A stretch of 64,000 bases of DNA from Cryobacterium gelidum. GTDB taxonomy: Bacteria; Actinomycetota; Actinomycetes; Actinomycetales; Microbacteriaceae. Within the stretch, counting starts at the first letter, position 1; each line of letters begins with the position of its first letter. The notes beneath the pieces were generated by a model. The model saw only the letters and a program-made list of their open reading frames with translations, searched no databases and was not told where the DNA came from. The stretch lies in contig NZ_SOHL01000009.1 in NCBI RefSeq assembly GCF_004403985.1, positions 96,580-160,579 on the forward strand. The letters are read 5' to 3'. Made by a program: the position numbers and the translations under genes. Below, one piece after another: positions 1 to 9,782 of the stretch.

Positions 1-164
1 GAGACCGCGCCGATCATGCGCATCGTCGTGGATTTTCCCGCGCCGTTGGGGCCCAGCAACCCGAAGGATTCCCCCGGCGCCACCTCGAAACTGATGCCGT
101 CGACGGCGACGAAATCCTGGTATCTCTTGATGAGATTCTGGGTGGCGATGACAGGCTCTGGCAC
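1..164 (-). CDS. ABC transporter ATP-binding protein, 5' part only
   Basis: Only the first 54 codons are present; the gene runs off the left edge. Read leftward from a GTG at 164, it shows the N-terminal strands of an ABC ATPase and a Walker A box GPNGAGKST at about residues 38-46, followed by TTMRMIG. That spacing is typical of DrrA/CcmA-type ATPases that pair with a separate permease. GGGGA lies just upstream of the GTG. It is divergent from the full-length exporter at 234, with a 69-bp gap. Substrate cannot be told from this fragment. Confidence 0.85.
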   Translation of the reverse strand, partial: MPEPVIATQNLIKRYQDFVAVDGISFEVAPGESFGLLGPNGAGKSTTMRMIGAV

Positions 165-233
165 AGTTCCCCACTGTAGACCGCACGGGTGACATTGGGG
201 ATTGTTCGCATCTTTGACGGTTAAGATTCATGA

Positions 234-2312
234 GTGACTACCGCTACCCGTGCGCCCGAAACCACCCCTGCATCCGCTTTCCCGGCCGCTGTGAAGTCGT
301 CGCGCGGCCGACGCGGCCGTCCGGCCCCCACCGGGCCACGCGCGAAGTTCAGCCAGCTGCTGCCCTACCTGGGCGAGCACAAAAAGGTGCTCGCCGTCGT
401 CATCGTGCTGAGCGTGCTCGGCGCCGCTGCAAGCCTGGCCCAGCCGCTGCTGGTGAGCCAGGTCATCACGATCGTGCAGGCTGGGGACCCGCTGGGGTCG
501 CTCGTTGGTCTGCTCATTGCCCTCGTGGTTATTTCGGGGCTGATCAGCGGCTACCAGCACTACCTACTGCAACGCACCGGCGAGGGTGTCGTGCTCTCGA
601 GTCGCCGCAAACTGGTGGGGCGCCTGCTGCGCCTGCCGATCAGCGAGTTCGACGCCCGTCGCACCGGAGACCTCGTCTCCCGCGTCGGCAGCGACACCAC
701 CCTGCTGCGCGCGGTACTCACCCAGGGGCTGGTCGAAGCGATCGGCGGATCGCTCACATTCATCGGCGCCCTTGTGGCGATGCTCATCATCGACCCGGTG
801 CTGCTCGGGCTGACCGTGCTCGTCATCGCGGTGTCGGTGATCACCGTCATCCTGTTGTCACGACGGATCCGCACGGCGAGCCAAGCGGCCCAGGCGAAGG
901 TCGGTGACCTCGCCGCGAGCGTTGAGCGTGCCATCAGCGCCATTCGCACCGTGCGTGCTTCCAATGCGACCGAGCGCGAAGTCGCCGTGATCGAAGGAGA
1001 CGCCCGCGGCGCCTGGCGCATGGGGATCAAGGTCGCCAAGATCAGCGCCCTCGTCGTGCCGATCGCCGGTATCGCCATGCAGGTGTCGTTTCTCGTGGTG
1101 CTCGGCGTCGGCGGCTTTCGGGTCGCCAGCAACGCCATCACGATCGCCGATCTGGTCGCGTTCATTCTGTTCCTGTTCCTGATGATCATGCCGCTCGGCC
1201 AGTTTTTCGGCGCCATCACCTCGGTCAACGCGGCGCTCGGCGCGCTCGGCCGGATTCAGGAGATCATCGACCTGCCCGCCGAAGACCAGTTCGACCGCGA
1301 TATCGCCCCGCTGGCCATGACGGTCGGCGCCGCCAACGAGAAGGTCAACCCCGAGGCCGCCGCAATCAGCTTCGAGAACGTGCACTTCGGCTACGCGGTG
1401 ACGCCGGTGGCGGTTGATGCTGAGGCAGAAGCTGAGGGTACCGCGGTAACGGATGCTGCCGGCCCAGCGGGCTCCGCCGCTGCTACCCCCGCCCCATCCA
1501 CCGCCGCCACCACCGCCGGTGCCGACTCGGCCGACTCCCCCGGTACCGCCACCGCCACCTCCACCGCCGGTGCCGACTCCCCCGGTACCGCCGGTGCCGA
1601 CTCGGCCGTCTCCCCCGCGTCCACAGAGCCCCGTCCGGTGCTCACCGGCGTCTCGTTCAGCGCTCCGCGCGGGCTGCGCACGGCGCTCGTCGGGCCCAGC
1701 GGCGCCGGAAAGAGCACGATCCTGGCCCTGATCGAACGGTTTTACGATGTCTCGGCGGGCACCGTGCGGCTCGGCGGGCTGGACATCCGCTCGCTGGATC
1801 GCACCGCGCTGCGCGCCCAGATCGGCTATGTCGAGCAGGACGCCCCGGTGCTCGCCGGGTCGCTGCGCGACAACCTCACCCTCGCGACTCCCGACGCCAC
1901 CGACGACGAGTGCATCGCCGTGCTGCACGCGGTCAATCTCGGCGAGGTGCTTGACCGCGACCCGGCCGGGCTCGATGCCGCGGTCGGCGAGTCGGGCGTG
2001 AAGCTCTCCGGTGGGGAACGCCAACGGCTCGCGATCGCGCGGGCGCTGCTCGCGGCCCCGCCGATTCTGTTGCTCGACGAGTCGACCTCGAGCCTCGACG
2101 GCAAGAATGAGCAGATGATGAGAGAGGCCATTGACGCCGTCGCGGCCGACCGTACTCTCATCGTGATCGCGCACCGCCTGTCGACCGTGGTGGATTCCGA
2201 CCAAATCGTGGTACTCGACCACGGCCAGGTCGTCGGTGTGGGCACCCACTCCGAGTTGGTCGTCTCGACGCCGCTCTACCGCGACCTCGCCAAGCACCAG
2301 CTCCTGGTCTAA
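234..2312 (+). CDS. ABC exporter, fused permease-ATPase (MDR type)
   Basis: 692-aa half-transporter that should dimerise in the cytoplasmic membrane and export a drug, lipid or peptide. Residues about 45-330 form six membrane segments. The ATPase domain has Walker A GPSGAGKS (487-494), signature LSGGERQ (591-597), Walker B ILLLDES (611-617) and an H-loop VIAHRLS. A stretch of about 65 low-complexity residues (Ala, Thr, Ser, Gly, Asp) sits between the first strand of the ATPase domain (FENVHFGY) and the next (VLTGVSF), where homologues have only a short turn. The GTG start at 234 is preceded by TAAGAT and six bases, fitting leaderless transcription; an ATG at 230 is in another frame. The gene converges on the alpha-mannosidase gene, their stop codons overlapping. 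Substrate unknown. Confidence 0.92.
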   Translation: MTTATRAPETTPASAFPAAVKSSRGRRGRPAPTGPRAKFSQLLPYLGEHKKVLAVVIVLSVLGAAASLAQPLLVSQVITIVQAGDPLGSLVGLLIALVVISGLISGYQHYLLQRTGEGVVLSSRRKLVGRLLRLPISEFDARRTGDLVSRVGSDTTLLRAVLTQGLVEAIGGSLTFIGALVAMLIIDPVLLGLTVLVIAVSVITVILLSRRIRTASQAAQAKVGDLAASVERAISAIRTVRASNATEREVAVIEGDARGAWRMGIKVAKISALVVPIAGIAMQVSFLVVLGVGGFRVASNAITIADLVAFILFLFLMIMPLGQFFGAITSVNAALGALGRIQEIIDLPAEDQFDRDIAPLAMTVGAANEKVNPEAAAISFENVHFGYAVTPVAVDAEAEAEGTAVTDAAGPAGSAAATPAPSTAATTAGADSADSPGTATATSTAGADSPGTAGADSAVSPASTEPRPVLTGVSFSAPRGLRTALVGPSGAGKSTILALIERFYDVSAGTVRLGGLDIRSLDRTALRAQIGYVEQDAPVLAGSLRDNLTLATPDATDDECIAVLHAVNLGEVLDRDPAGLDAAVGESGVKLSGGERQRLAIARALLAAPPILLLDESTSSLDGKNEQMMREAIDAVAADRTLIVIAHRLSTVVDSDQIVVLDHGQVVGVGTHSELVVSTPLYRDLAKHQLLV
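1515..1613 (+). repeat. Imperfect tandem repeats encoding the ATPase-domain insert
   Basis: The 14-mer GCCGGTGCCGACTC occurs at 1515, 1566 and 1590, interleaved with copies of CCCCCGGTACCGCC. Together they encode the Ala/Gly/Asp/Ser/Thr-rich insert of the ABC exporter. The units keep the reading frame, so copy-number change would alter loop length rather than switch the gene off. Confidence 0.75.
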
Positions 2313-5300
2313 CCGGCTGCCTTTCCATTGCGCGAGTCGACGTAGCGCAGGGTCACCAGCTGGAAGGGGCGTAACTCGAGCGTCAGGGCCGGGCCGTCAG
2401 TGGCGATAATGGCGGCCGGGGCGAGGGAACGCTCCAGCAGATCAGTCTCGCCGGCCGCCGCCGCCTCGAACGAGCGGATGACCCGGGCGCGGGCGCGGGT
2501 TCCGTGCGCCTCGTAGAGCCGCACGATCACGTCCCCGCTGCCGTCTTCGGCGAGTTTGACCGCCTCGATCACGACCGCCGGGTTGTCGACCGTGACCAGC
2601 GGCTCGATTGGCCGGGAGCTGACGCCGGTCACGGTGCGCACCGGCAGGTTCAATCGATAGCCTTCAGATACCGCATCGGGGATATCCGCCCCCACGCGCA
2701 GCGACACCCGCAGGTGGTGCTGGCCCTGATCGGCGGTCGGGTCGGGATAGATCGGCGCCCGGAGCAGGGACAGCGACACGGTGCTACCGACGTGGGCGGT
2801 AATTTCGACGTTCCCCGGAGCATCCGCTGCCCCGCTGGCGCCGGTGTCGAGTGACGTGGCAGCATCGGGTGCTGACGACGAAAAGACGGTGCGGCTGATC
2901 GCGTGGCCATAGGTGGAATCGTTGGCGACGGCCACGCCGAAGCCGGGCTCGCCGACGTGCACCCAGCGGTGCGCAACGGTTTCGAAGCGGGCCACGTCCC
3001 ACGAGGTGTTCGCGTGCGTCGGGCGGAATATATGGCCGAATTGAATCTCGGAGGCGGCCCGGTCCGCCTGCAGATCGAGCGCGAAGTTCAGCCGGAGCAG
3101 CTTCTGCCGTTCCTGCCAGTCGATGCTGAACGCGAGGTCGATAGCGCTCGACTCGCCCGCCAGGGTCACGTCCTCGATCAGCGAGGACGCGCCGAACCGC
3201 CGGGTGATGCGCACGCCGACCCGACCGGCCGGCAGCCCGTCGATTGTCTCGATCGACTCGGCGTCGGTGAGCGCTGTGCACGTGCGCGCGTGCGGGGTAT
3301 CGATGTCCCAGGCGTCCCATTGGGTGGGCGTATCGCGGTGCAACGTGAGCAGGTTGCCAGCGGCGCCGATGGGCACGACCTCGCGGTCGGCGTTCCGATC
3401 GCGCACCGAACTGAAAAGTCCGTCGTCGTTGATCGTGACGGACACGTGCGGGTTGCTCAGCACCCAGCCGGCGGGGGTGCGGGCGGCCCGGGCCAGACCG
3501 TCAACGGGCGTGTCGTCGACCGCGGGCGCTGCCCGGTGGAGCGGAAGATGCACCCCGCCGAGCGCTGGCACGTCGCCTCGCGCGTACGGCCCGGCGTTGA
3601 GCAGCACCCCTCCGTCACCGGGTCCGCAGAGCGCACGAACGGATGCCTCGATCACCCCCTCGAGCACCCCGGCGACCCGCGCATACTCGCGCTCCGCCTG
3701 TTGGTGCACCCAGGCGATCGACGACCCGGGAAGAATGTCGTGAAATTGGTGCAGTAGCACGGACTGCCAGGCCGTGTCGAGGGCCGCACGCGGATACTGC
3801 GTCCCCACCCGCACCGCGGCCGTCGTCGCCCACAGTTCCGCCTCCCGCAGCAGGTGCTCGCTGCGCCGGTTGCCCTGCTTGGTGCGGGCCTGCGAGGTGA
3901 GCGTGCCGCGGTGAAACTCGAGGTACAGCTCGCCCGACCACACCGGCGGCGCCGCATACTCGGCCTCCGCCGCCTCGAAGAACCGCCGCGGACTCGACAA
4001 CTCGACCGTGGGCGACCCCTCGAGCGACGCGGTGCGGCGGGCGGCGGCGATCATCTCCTCGGTCGGCCCGCCGCCGCCATCACCCCAGCCGAACGGCGCC
4101 AGCGACGTGTTCGCCGCGCCCTTCTCCGCGAACAGGCGCTCGGCCCTGGCCAGTTCGAGCCCGGAGAGCTGCCCGTTGTAGTCGGCGACCGGCGGAAAGT
4201 GCGTGAAGACGCGGCTGCCGTCGAGGCCCTCCCAGAGAAAGCTATGGTGCGGAAAGACGTTCGTGTCGTTCCAGGACAGCTTCTGCGTGAGGAACCAGCG
4301 GCTGCCGGCCGCCCGCACGATCTGCGGCAGCGCCGCCGAGTAGCCGAACGAATCGGGCAGCCAGACCTCGAGCGGTTCCACGCCGAATTCGGTCAGGAAG
4401 AAATTCTTGCCGGCCACGAACTGTCGTGCCAGCGCCTCGCCGCCGGGCATGTTCGTGTCGGATTCGACCCACATTCCGCCGACCGGCACGAAGTTGCCGG
4501 CCGCGACGGCCCGCTTCACACGCGCAAACAGCTGCGGATAGTGGTCTTTCAGCCAGGCGTACTGCTGCGCCGACGAGGCGGCGAACACGAAATCGGGGTG
4601 CCGGTCGATCAGGTCGAGCACGTTGGAGAAGGTGCGCGCGACCTTGCGCACGGTCTCGCGCACCGGCCAGAGCCAGGCGCTGTCGATGTGCGCGTGCCCC
4701 ACCGCGTGCACCCGGTGGGCGCTCGCGGTGGCCGGGCTTCTGAGCACGTTGGCGAGGGCGGCTCGACCGGCTGCGGCGGTGCCGCCCACATCGTCGGGGT
4801 CGAGCACATCGACGCAGCGTTCGAGAGCGCGCAGTATGTTCGCCCGCCGCGGCGACGCGGCCGGAAGCTGCTGGCGCAGGCCGTCGAGCGTGCACACGTC
4901 TTGCGCGAGGTGCCAGACCTGCGTGTCGCGCTGGGCGACATCCGCTTGGCGTAGCACGTAGAGCGGCGCGCTGCCGGCGGTCGCGAGGTCACCGAGCGGG
5001 GTGGGGGCGAAGCTGAAGTCGGCGGCGATGTTGGGGTTGGCGGCGGCCTCGACGTAGATATCGATGGCGCCACCGGTAACGGTGACCGTGCGGTTCAAGG
5101 ATTCGATGCCCTTGATGAGACGACCGTCGGAGCCGTACGCGGTGCCCTCGGCTTGAAACCCCGGCACGGCCGCAGTGAAGCCCAGGTCAACGACGACCTC
5201 GATGCGCATGTCGGCCATGCCCACCCATTCCAGCGGCACCGTTCCCGTGAGGTGAAACCATACGGTGCCCCACGGCCGGCCCCACGCCTCGCCCACCACG

Positions 5301-5467
5301 AACGGCGTAAACGGATGCGAGACCGCCTCGGCAAACGATACTGGCTCCCCCTCCGCCGCCCAAGCGGTGACCGTGAGCGGCGCGGTGGCCCGATAGAACG
5401 CCGGCTGCAGCCGTTCGCGAACGAACCGGTTCAGCCGAGCCTCAACGAGTGCGCTGTCGTCATGCAT
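2309..5467 (-). CDS. Alpha-mannosidase, glycoside hydrolase family 38
   Basis: 1052-aa cytoplasmic-type retaining glycosidase expected to release alpha-linked mannose. The N-terminal galactose-binding-like part is followed by the GH38 catalytic domain. Its metal-binding motif is HAHIDSAWLWP. The block MWVESDTNMPGG holds the probable catalytic Asp in SDTN. A beta-rich C-terminal half follows. No signal peptide is seen. Length fits bacterial and plant-type GH38 enzymes. No Shine-Dalgarno precedes the ATG; TAGGAT plus six bases does, which suggests a leaderless mRNA. The gene follows pckG on the same strand but a strong hairpin lies between them. Exact linkage specificity cannot be read from sequence. 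Confidence 0.93.
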   Translation of the reverse strand: MHDDSALVEARLNRFVRERLQPAFYRATAPLTVTAWAAEGEPVSFAEAVSHPFTPFVVGEAWGRPWGTVWFHLTGTVPLEWVGMADMRIEVVVDLGFTAAVPGFQAEGTAYGSDGRLIKGIESLNRTVTVTGGAIDIYVEAAANPNIAADFSFAPTPLGDLATAGSAPLYVLRQADVAQRDTQVWHLAQDVCTLDGLRQQLPAASPRRANILRALERCVDVLDPDDVGGTAAAGRAALANVLRSPATASAHRVHAVGHAHIDSAWLWPVRETVRKVARTFSNVLDLIDRHPDFVFAASSAQQYAWLKDHYPQLFARVKRAVAAGNFVPVGGMWVESDTNMPGGEALARQFVAGKNFFLTEFGVEPLEVWLPDSFGYSAALPQIVRAAGSRWFLTQKLSWNDTNVFPHHSFLWEGLDGSRVFTHFPPVADYNGQLSGLELARAERLFAEKGAANTSLAPFGWGDGGGGPTEEMIAAARRTASLEGSPTVELSSPRRFFEAAEAEYAAPPVWSGELYLEFHRGTLTSQARTKQGNRRSEHLLREAELWATTAAVRVGTQYPRAALDTAWQSVLLHQFHDILPGSSIAWVHQQAEREYARVAGVLEGVIEASVRALCGPGDGGVLLNAGPYARGDVPALGGVHLPLHRAAPAVDDTPVDGLARAARTPAGWVLSNPHVSVTINDDGLFSSVRDRNADREVVPIGAAGNLLTLHRDTPTQWDAWDIDTPHARTCTALTDAESIETIDGLPAGRVGVRITRRFGASSLIEDVTLAGESSAIDLAFSIDWQERQKLLRLNFALDLQADRAASEIQFGHIFRPTHANTSWDVARFETVAHRWVHVGEPGFGVAVANDSTYGHAISRTVFSSSAPDAATSLDTGASGAADAPGNVEITAHVGSTVSLSLLRAPIYPDPTADQGQHHLRVSLRVGADIPDAVSEGYRLNLPVRTVTGVSSRPIEPLVTVDNPAVVIEAVKLAEDGSGDVIVRLYEAHGTRARARVIRSFEAAAAGETDLLERSLAPAAIIATDGPALTLELRPFQLVTLRYVDSRNGKAAG

Positions 5468-5510
5468 GCTGGCATCCTACGGCCGCACCGTACACCGCGC
5501 AGGGAAGCAC

Positions 5511-5544
5511 AGACGGCCCCGGCACCGAGGTACCGGGGCCGTCT
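5511..5544 (-). terminator. Hairpin terminator after pckG
   Basis: Two 16-base arms (5511-5526 and 5529-5544) pair with a single mismatch around a 2-base centre. The hairpin starts 10 bases past the pckG stop and lies before the mannosidase start. It probably ends the pckG transcript. There is no clear T-run. Confidence 0.75.
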
Positions 5545-5554
5545 GCTGCAGGAA

Positions 5555-7405
5555 CTAGTCCTTGAGGTGGTAACGCACGCTTGCGAGCTCGGCGCGGAGC
5601 GCCGCCGGTACCTTGTCACCGAACTTATCGAAGTATTCCTCGGTCAGGTCGCACTCGGCGAGCCAGCTGGTCTGGTCGATCGCGAACAGCTGCTGCACGG
5701 CTTCCTCCGACAGGTCGAGACCGTCGAGGTTTAAGCCGTCTTCGGCCGGGAGCAGGCCGATCGGAGAGTCGACGGCGTCGACGGTGCCCTCGATGCGGCG
5801 AATCATCCATTCGAGCACGCGCGAGTTCTCGCCGAATCCGGGCCAGATGAAGCTACCATCCGGACCCTTGCGGAACCAGTTCACCTGGAAGATCGCCGGG
5901 GCGTTGGTGCCGAGTTCCTTGCCGACCTTGAGCCAGTGACCCCAGTAGTCGGCCATGTTGTACCCGCAGAAGGGGAGCATCGCAAACGGATCGCGGCGCA
6001 GCTCACCGACGATGCCGTCAGCGGCGGCGGTCTTCTCCGACGAGATCGTGGCGCCCATGAAGACGCCGTGCTTCCAGCTGCGGGCCTGCGCCACCAGCGG
6101 AACGTTGGTCGCCCGACGGCCACCGAAGACGATGGCGTCAATCGGCACGCCGCCGGCGGCCTCCCAGTCGTCGGCGATCGATGGGCACTGGGCGGCCGCA
6201 ACGGTGAAGCGGGAGTTGGGATGCGCGGCGGTACGGCCGGAGGTGGGCGTCCAGTCCTTGCCCTGCCAGTCGATCAGGTGGTCGGGGGCCTTGTCGGTGA
6301 GGCCCTCCCACCAGACATCTCCGTCGTCGCGCAGGGCGACGTTGGTGAAGATGGTGTTGCCCCACATGGTGGAGACGGCGGTCGGGTTGGTGGTTTCTCC
6401 GGTTCCGGGGGCGACTCCGAAGAAGCCGGCCTCGGGATTGATCGCCCAGAGACGGCCATCTTCGCCCTGGCGCAGCCAGGCAATGTCGTCGCCGATGGTC
6501 TCGACCTTCCAGCCCGGAATGGTCGGGCGCAACATCGACAGGTTCGTCTTGCCACACGCCGACGGGAACGCGGCGGCGACGTGGAACACGCCGCCGGTGG
6601 GCGAGATCAACTTGATAAGCAGCATGTGCTCGGCCAGCCAGCCCTCGTCGCGACCCATGACGGAGGCGATGCGCAGCGCGAAGGACTTCTTTGAGAGCAG
6701 GGCGTTGCCGCCGTAGCCGGAGCCGAAGGACCAGACTTCACGGCTGTCGGGGAACTGCACGATGTACTTCTCATCGTTGCAGGGCCATTCGACGTCGGGA
6801 CGGGTGATGCCCGAGGCGTCAACCAACGGGTATCCGACACTGTGCACGGTGTGCACCCACGGGTCGCCGGCCTCGATCATGGTCAGCACGGTTTCGCCCA
6901 TGCGCGTCATGATGCCCATGTTGAGCACGACGTAGGGGGAGTCGGTGATCTCGACGCCGAGCTGCGAGATGGGGCCACCGAGCGGGCCCATCGAGAACGG
7001 CACGATGTACATGGTGCGCCCGCGCATGCTGCCAGCGAAGACGCCGCGTAGTTCGGCGCGCATGGCGGACGGTTCGGCCCAGTTATTGGTGGGGCCGGCA
7101 TCCGCTTCATCGTTGGAGCAGATGAACGTGCGATTCTCGACGCGGGCGACGTCTTTCGGGTTGGTGCGCGCGAGGAAGCTGTTGGGGCGCCATTCCGGAT
7201 TGAGGCGAATGAGCTGGCCGGAGGCGACGAGCAACTTGGAGAGCTCGTTGGCTTCGCGCTGGGAGCCGTCGCACCAGACGATAGCGTCGGGTTCGGTCAG
7301 GCGGGCGATCTCATCGACCCACGCCTGCAGATTGGGGTCGGTGCTCCCCGTACGCGTCGGGTACGCGTCCCCATCGGTCTGGAATGAAGATTTGATGAGG
7401 GTCAT
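5555..7405 (-). CDS. pckG: Phosphoenolpyruvate carboxykinase (GTP)
   Basis: 616-aa enzyme converting oxaloacetate and GTP to phosphoenolpyruvate, GDP and CO2, the entry step of gluconeogenesis; cytoplasmic. The P-loop region [15 protein letters not shown] is intact, and the N-terminal block (ALVDASG-like [23 protein letters not shown]) is typical of the GTP-dependent family. Length is normal for actinobacterial enzymes. The ATG at 7405 has AAAGG about ten bases upstream. It is divergent from a RamB/PrpR-like regulator, and paired half-sites lie in the 194-bp gap. This suggests, without proving, control by acetate or fatty-acid status. Confidence 0.97.
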   Translation of the reverse strand: MTLIKSSFQTDGDAYPTRTGSTDPNLQAWVDEIARLTEPDAIVWCDGSQREANELSKLLVASGQLIRLNPEWRPNSFLARTNPKDVARVENRTFICSNDEADAGPTNNWAEPSAMRAELRGVFAGSMRGRTMYIVPFSMGPLGGPISQLGVEITDSPYVVLNMGIMTRMGETVLTMIEAGDPWVHTVHSVGYPLVDASGITRPDVEWPCNDEKYIVQFPDSREVWSFGSGYGGNALLSKKSFALRIASVMGRDEGWLAEHMLLIKLISPTGGVFHVAAAFPSACGKTNLSMLRPTIPGWKVETIGDDIAWLRQGEDGRLWAINPEAGFFGVAPGTGETTNPTAVSTMWGNTIFTNVALRDDGDVWWEGLTDKAPDHLIDWQGKDWTPTSGRTAAHPNSRFTVAAAQCPSIADDWEAAGGVPIDAIVFGGRRATNVPLVAQARSWKHGVFMGATISSEKTAAADGIVGELRRDPFAMLPFCGYNMADYWGHWLKVGKELGTNAPAIFQVNWFRKGPDGSFIWPGFGENSRVLEWMIRRIEGTVDAVDSPIGLLPAEDGLNLDGLDLSEEAVQQLFAIDQTSWLAECDLTEEYFDKFGDKVPAALRAELASVRYHLKD

Positions 7406-7536
7406 ATGCTGGCCTTTCCGCCGAGACGTAGTTGAAACGTTGCTGAGGAGGTGTCGTCACGGTGGATGCGTGGCGCGTCCTTGCTGTCAGACGTTGTGGA
7501 CACCGTGATTTCGCCTACAAATACAGAATGGCCCCG

Positions 7537-7560
7537 TTTTGCTCATAGATGTGCAATTTT
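7537..7560. promoter_or_regulatory. Candidate regulator site between pckG and the RamB-like gene
   Basis: TTTTGC (7537-7542) and GCAATTTT (7553-7560) face each other across a 10-base spacer in the divergent promoter region. RamB and PrpR regulators are known to bind TTTGC/GCAAA-type sequences, so this is a plausible site for the adjacent regulator. The match is to half-sites only. Confidence 0.35.
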
Positions 7561-7599
7561 CTGTATTAAGAATCACCGTTCTTTAGATATTCTTAAGGA

Positions 7600-9042
7600 A
7601 TGTCGCCTCAAGCTTCCGATCTGATCACCCTCGGCCATCGCGTCCGCCACTTTCGAAGCGAGCGCGGCCTCACCCTCGACCAGCTGGGTGCACGCGTGAG
7701 CCTCGCCGGCAGCCAGCTGTCGCTGATCGAGAATGGCCGCCGCGAGCCGAAACTCTCGACCCTGCAGGACCTCGCGATCGCACTGTCGGTCGACCTGGCC
7801 GAGCTGCTGCGTCGAGAGGCACCGAACAATCGGGCGGCGCTGGAGATCGAACTGGATCGAGCCCAGAAGAATCCGCTCTACCGAGCGCTTGGATTGCCGA
7901 TGGTGAAGGTGACCAAGGGAATGCCGCTGCCGGCCGTCGAATCGCTGCTCGGCCTGCACCGCGAACTGTCCCGCCGAGCCAGTGAAGCCAGCGCGACCCC
8001 CGAGGAAGCGCGCCGCGCGAACACCGAGCTGCGCGAGCGGATGCGGGAGCAAGGCAACTACATGCCCGAGATCGAAGAACTCGTCGAGGAGCGGGTGCGC
8101 GCGAGCGGGCATGTCTCGGGCGCCCTCACCCACCGTGAGGTGAGCGTCATGGCCGATCAGCTCGGATTCAGCCTGATCTACGTGAACGACCTGCCTGACT
8201 CCACCCGGTCGGTCACCGACCTCGCCAACGGTCGCATCTATCTGCCGCCGGCCTCCATTCCCGGCGGGCACGGCCTGCGCTCGATGGCATTGCAGGCGAT
8301 GGGCCACCGCCTCCTCGGGCACGAACGGCCAGGCAGTTACGCCGAGTTTCTCTGGCAACGGCTCGAGATCAATTATTTCGCGGCGGCCTGTTTGATGCCG
8401 CGCGAGGCATCCGTCGCCTTTCTGTCCCATGCCAAGCAGGAGCGCGAACTGGCCGTAGAAGACTTTCGCGACGCCTTCGGCGTGACCCACGAGGCGGCCG
8501 CACTGCGGCTGACCAACCTCGCCACCTCACACCTCGACATGACGCTGCACTTTCTGCGGGTCAACGGCAACGGCGCCCTGCAAAAAGGGTACGAGAACGA
8601 CGACCTGCCGTTTCCGGTGGACGTCACGGGGTCGATCGAGGGCCAGTACGTTTGCAAACAGTGGAGTGCGCGCAGCGCCTTCACGCACACCAACCGCACC
8701 ACCGAGTATTACCAGTACACCGACACCCCGGCCGGCACCTTTTGGTCGGCGACCCAGACCGGGTCGACGGATGCCGGTGAGTTCTCGATCAGCGTCGGCG
8801 TTCCCTTTGCCCAGGCCAAGTGGTTTCGCGGGCGGGAGACGACCCAGCGCACGGTGTCGCGCTGCCCCGATGAATCGTGCTGCCGTCGGCCCGATTCGGA
8901 CGCCGCCGCGCGGTGGGCCGGCCGCGCGTGGCCGAGCGCCCGACTGCACGCGCACGTACTGTCGCCGCTGCCGTCGGGAACCTTCCCGGGCGTGGACGAC
9001 TCGGAGGTGTATGCGTTCCTGGAGGCACACGCGGCCGAGTAG
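7600..9042 (+). CDS. RamB/PrpR-type XRE regulator with ImmA/IrrE-like domain
   Basis: 480-aa transcription factor. Residues about 10-65 form a Cro/C1 helix-turn-helix (LGARVSLAGSQLSLIENGRR). The middle is an IrrE/ImmA-like domain; its HExxH zinc motif is not conserved here (the local sequence is GHRLLGH), so protease activity is unlikely. The C-terminal part is the short-chain fatty acyl regulator domain, with Cys at 352, 422, 427 and 428. The family includes RamB (acetate metabolism) and PrpR (propionate metabolism, which binds acyl-CoA and an Fe-S cluster). The ATG follows TATTCT plus six bases, so the mRNA is probably leaderless. Its position opposite pckG suggests control of carbon flow. 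Which acyl-CoA it senses is unknown. Confidence 0.9.
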   Translation: MSPQASDLITLGHRVRHFRSERGLTLDQLGARVSLAGSQLSLIENGRREPKLSTLQDLAIALSVDLAELLRREAPNNRAALEIELDRAQKNPLYRALGLPMVKVTKGMPLPAVESLLGLHRELSRRASEASATPEEARRANTELRERMREQGNYMPEIEELVEERVRASGHVSGALTHREVSVMADQLGFSLIYVNDLPDSTRSVTDLANGRIYLPPASIPGGHGLRSMALQAMGHRLLGHERPGSYAEFLWQRLEINYFAAACLMPREASVAFLSHAKQERELAVEDFRDAFGVTHEAAALRLTNLATSHLDMTLHFLRVNGNGALQKGYENDDLPFPVDVTGSIEGQYVCKQWSARSAFTHTNRTTEYYQYTDTPAGTFWSATQTGSTDAGEFSISVGVPFAQAKWFRGRETTQRTVSRCPDESCCRRPDSDAAARWAGRAWPSARLHAHVLSPLPSGTFPGVDDSEVYAFLEAHAAE

Positions 9043-9133
9043 CCGTCAGGTTTCAGCGCGACGGCAACGACGCGGCGATGGGGGTGTCGGCCAGGCACGC
9101 CGAGAAGTACGACGCCCGGGGCGCCGATCCTGG

Positions 9134-9763
9134 CTAGGTCGCCGCAGGATTGAGCGCGCCGGCTGCCAGGGCGAGCTCGTGCTCGACGATGGTGCGCACA
9201 AGGGATTGCTGGGTGCGGGCGTCGCCGTAGCGCACGGTGGCGTGGGCCGTGAGGCCGTCAATGATTCCGAGCAGCTGCCAGGCCAGGGCGGGGGCGTCGT
9301 CGACGACGAATTCGCCGCGGCCCACGCCTCCTCGCAGCAGGGCAACCAGAAAGCCCTGCCAGGCATCCATTTGACGGCCCACCTCCGCTGCGAGGGCCGG
9401 ATTGCGTCGACCGAGGCTCCAGGCATCGAGCCAGATTGCGGTGACCGCGCTGCGCTCCGGGCTGAGCAGGGTGTCGATCAGGGCGCCAAGGGCGTGCACC
9501 GACGTGGGGCAGGCCGCGAGTTCGGCAGCCACCTCGTGGATCTCGGCCGCTACGATCGCGCCAAAGGCGCTCGCGACCAGCACATTCATGTTGGGCTGGT
9601 AGTGCGCGACGAGCGCAGGGGCCACCCCGACGCGGGCGGCGACGGCGCGCACCGTGAGGGCAGCCAGCCCATCGGTCAGGGCAATCTGGCGGGCGGCCAG
9701 CGCAATCTCCGCGGCCCGCTCGGCGGGGGTTTTGCGCCGGTTACGGGCGGAAAGCGTTGACAT
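9134..9763 (-). CDS. TetR-family repressor of the agmatine genes
   Basis: 209-aa regulator. The N-terminal helix-turn-helix (LTVRAVAARVGVAPALVAHYQPN) covers residues about 30-60, and the all-helical ligand domain follows. I chose the ATG at 9763 (MSTLSARN) rather than the longer frame to 9805, which would run through the palindromes. The gene is divergent from aguB-aguA, with two inverted repeats in the gap, so it most likely represses that operon and itself. Agmatine or N-carbamoylputrescine is a reasonable guess for the inducer; nothing in the sequence shows it. Confidence 0.88.
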   Translation of the reverse strand: MSTLSARNRRKTPAERAAEIALAARQIALTDGLAALTVRAVAARVGVAPALVAHYQPNMNVLVASAFGAIVAAEIHEVAAELAACPTSVHALGALIDTLLSPERSAVTAIWLDAWSLGRRNPALAAEVGRQMDAWQGFLVALLRGGVGRGEFVVDDAPALAWQLLGIIDGLTAHATVRYGDARTQQSLVRTIVEHELALAAGALNPAAT

Positions 9764-9782
9764 GGGACCCCAGTGTATATAG

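Noticed and set aside
858-2297. 479-codon leftward open frame under the ABC exporter
   Set aside because: It is a shadow of the exporter gene; Gly/Arg/His-rich with no domain.
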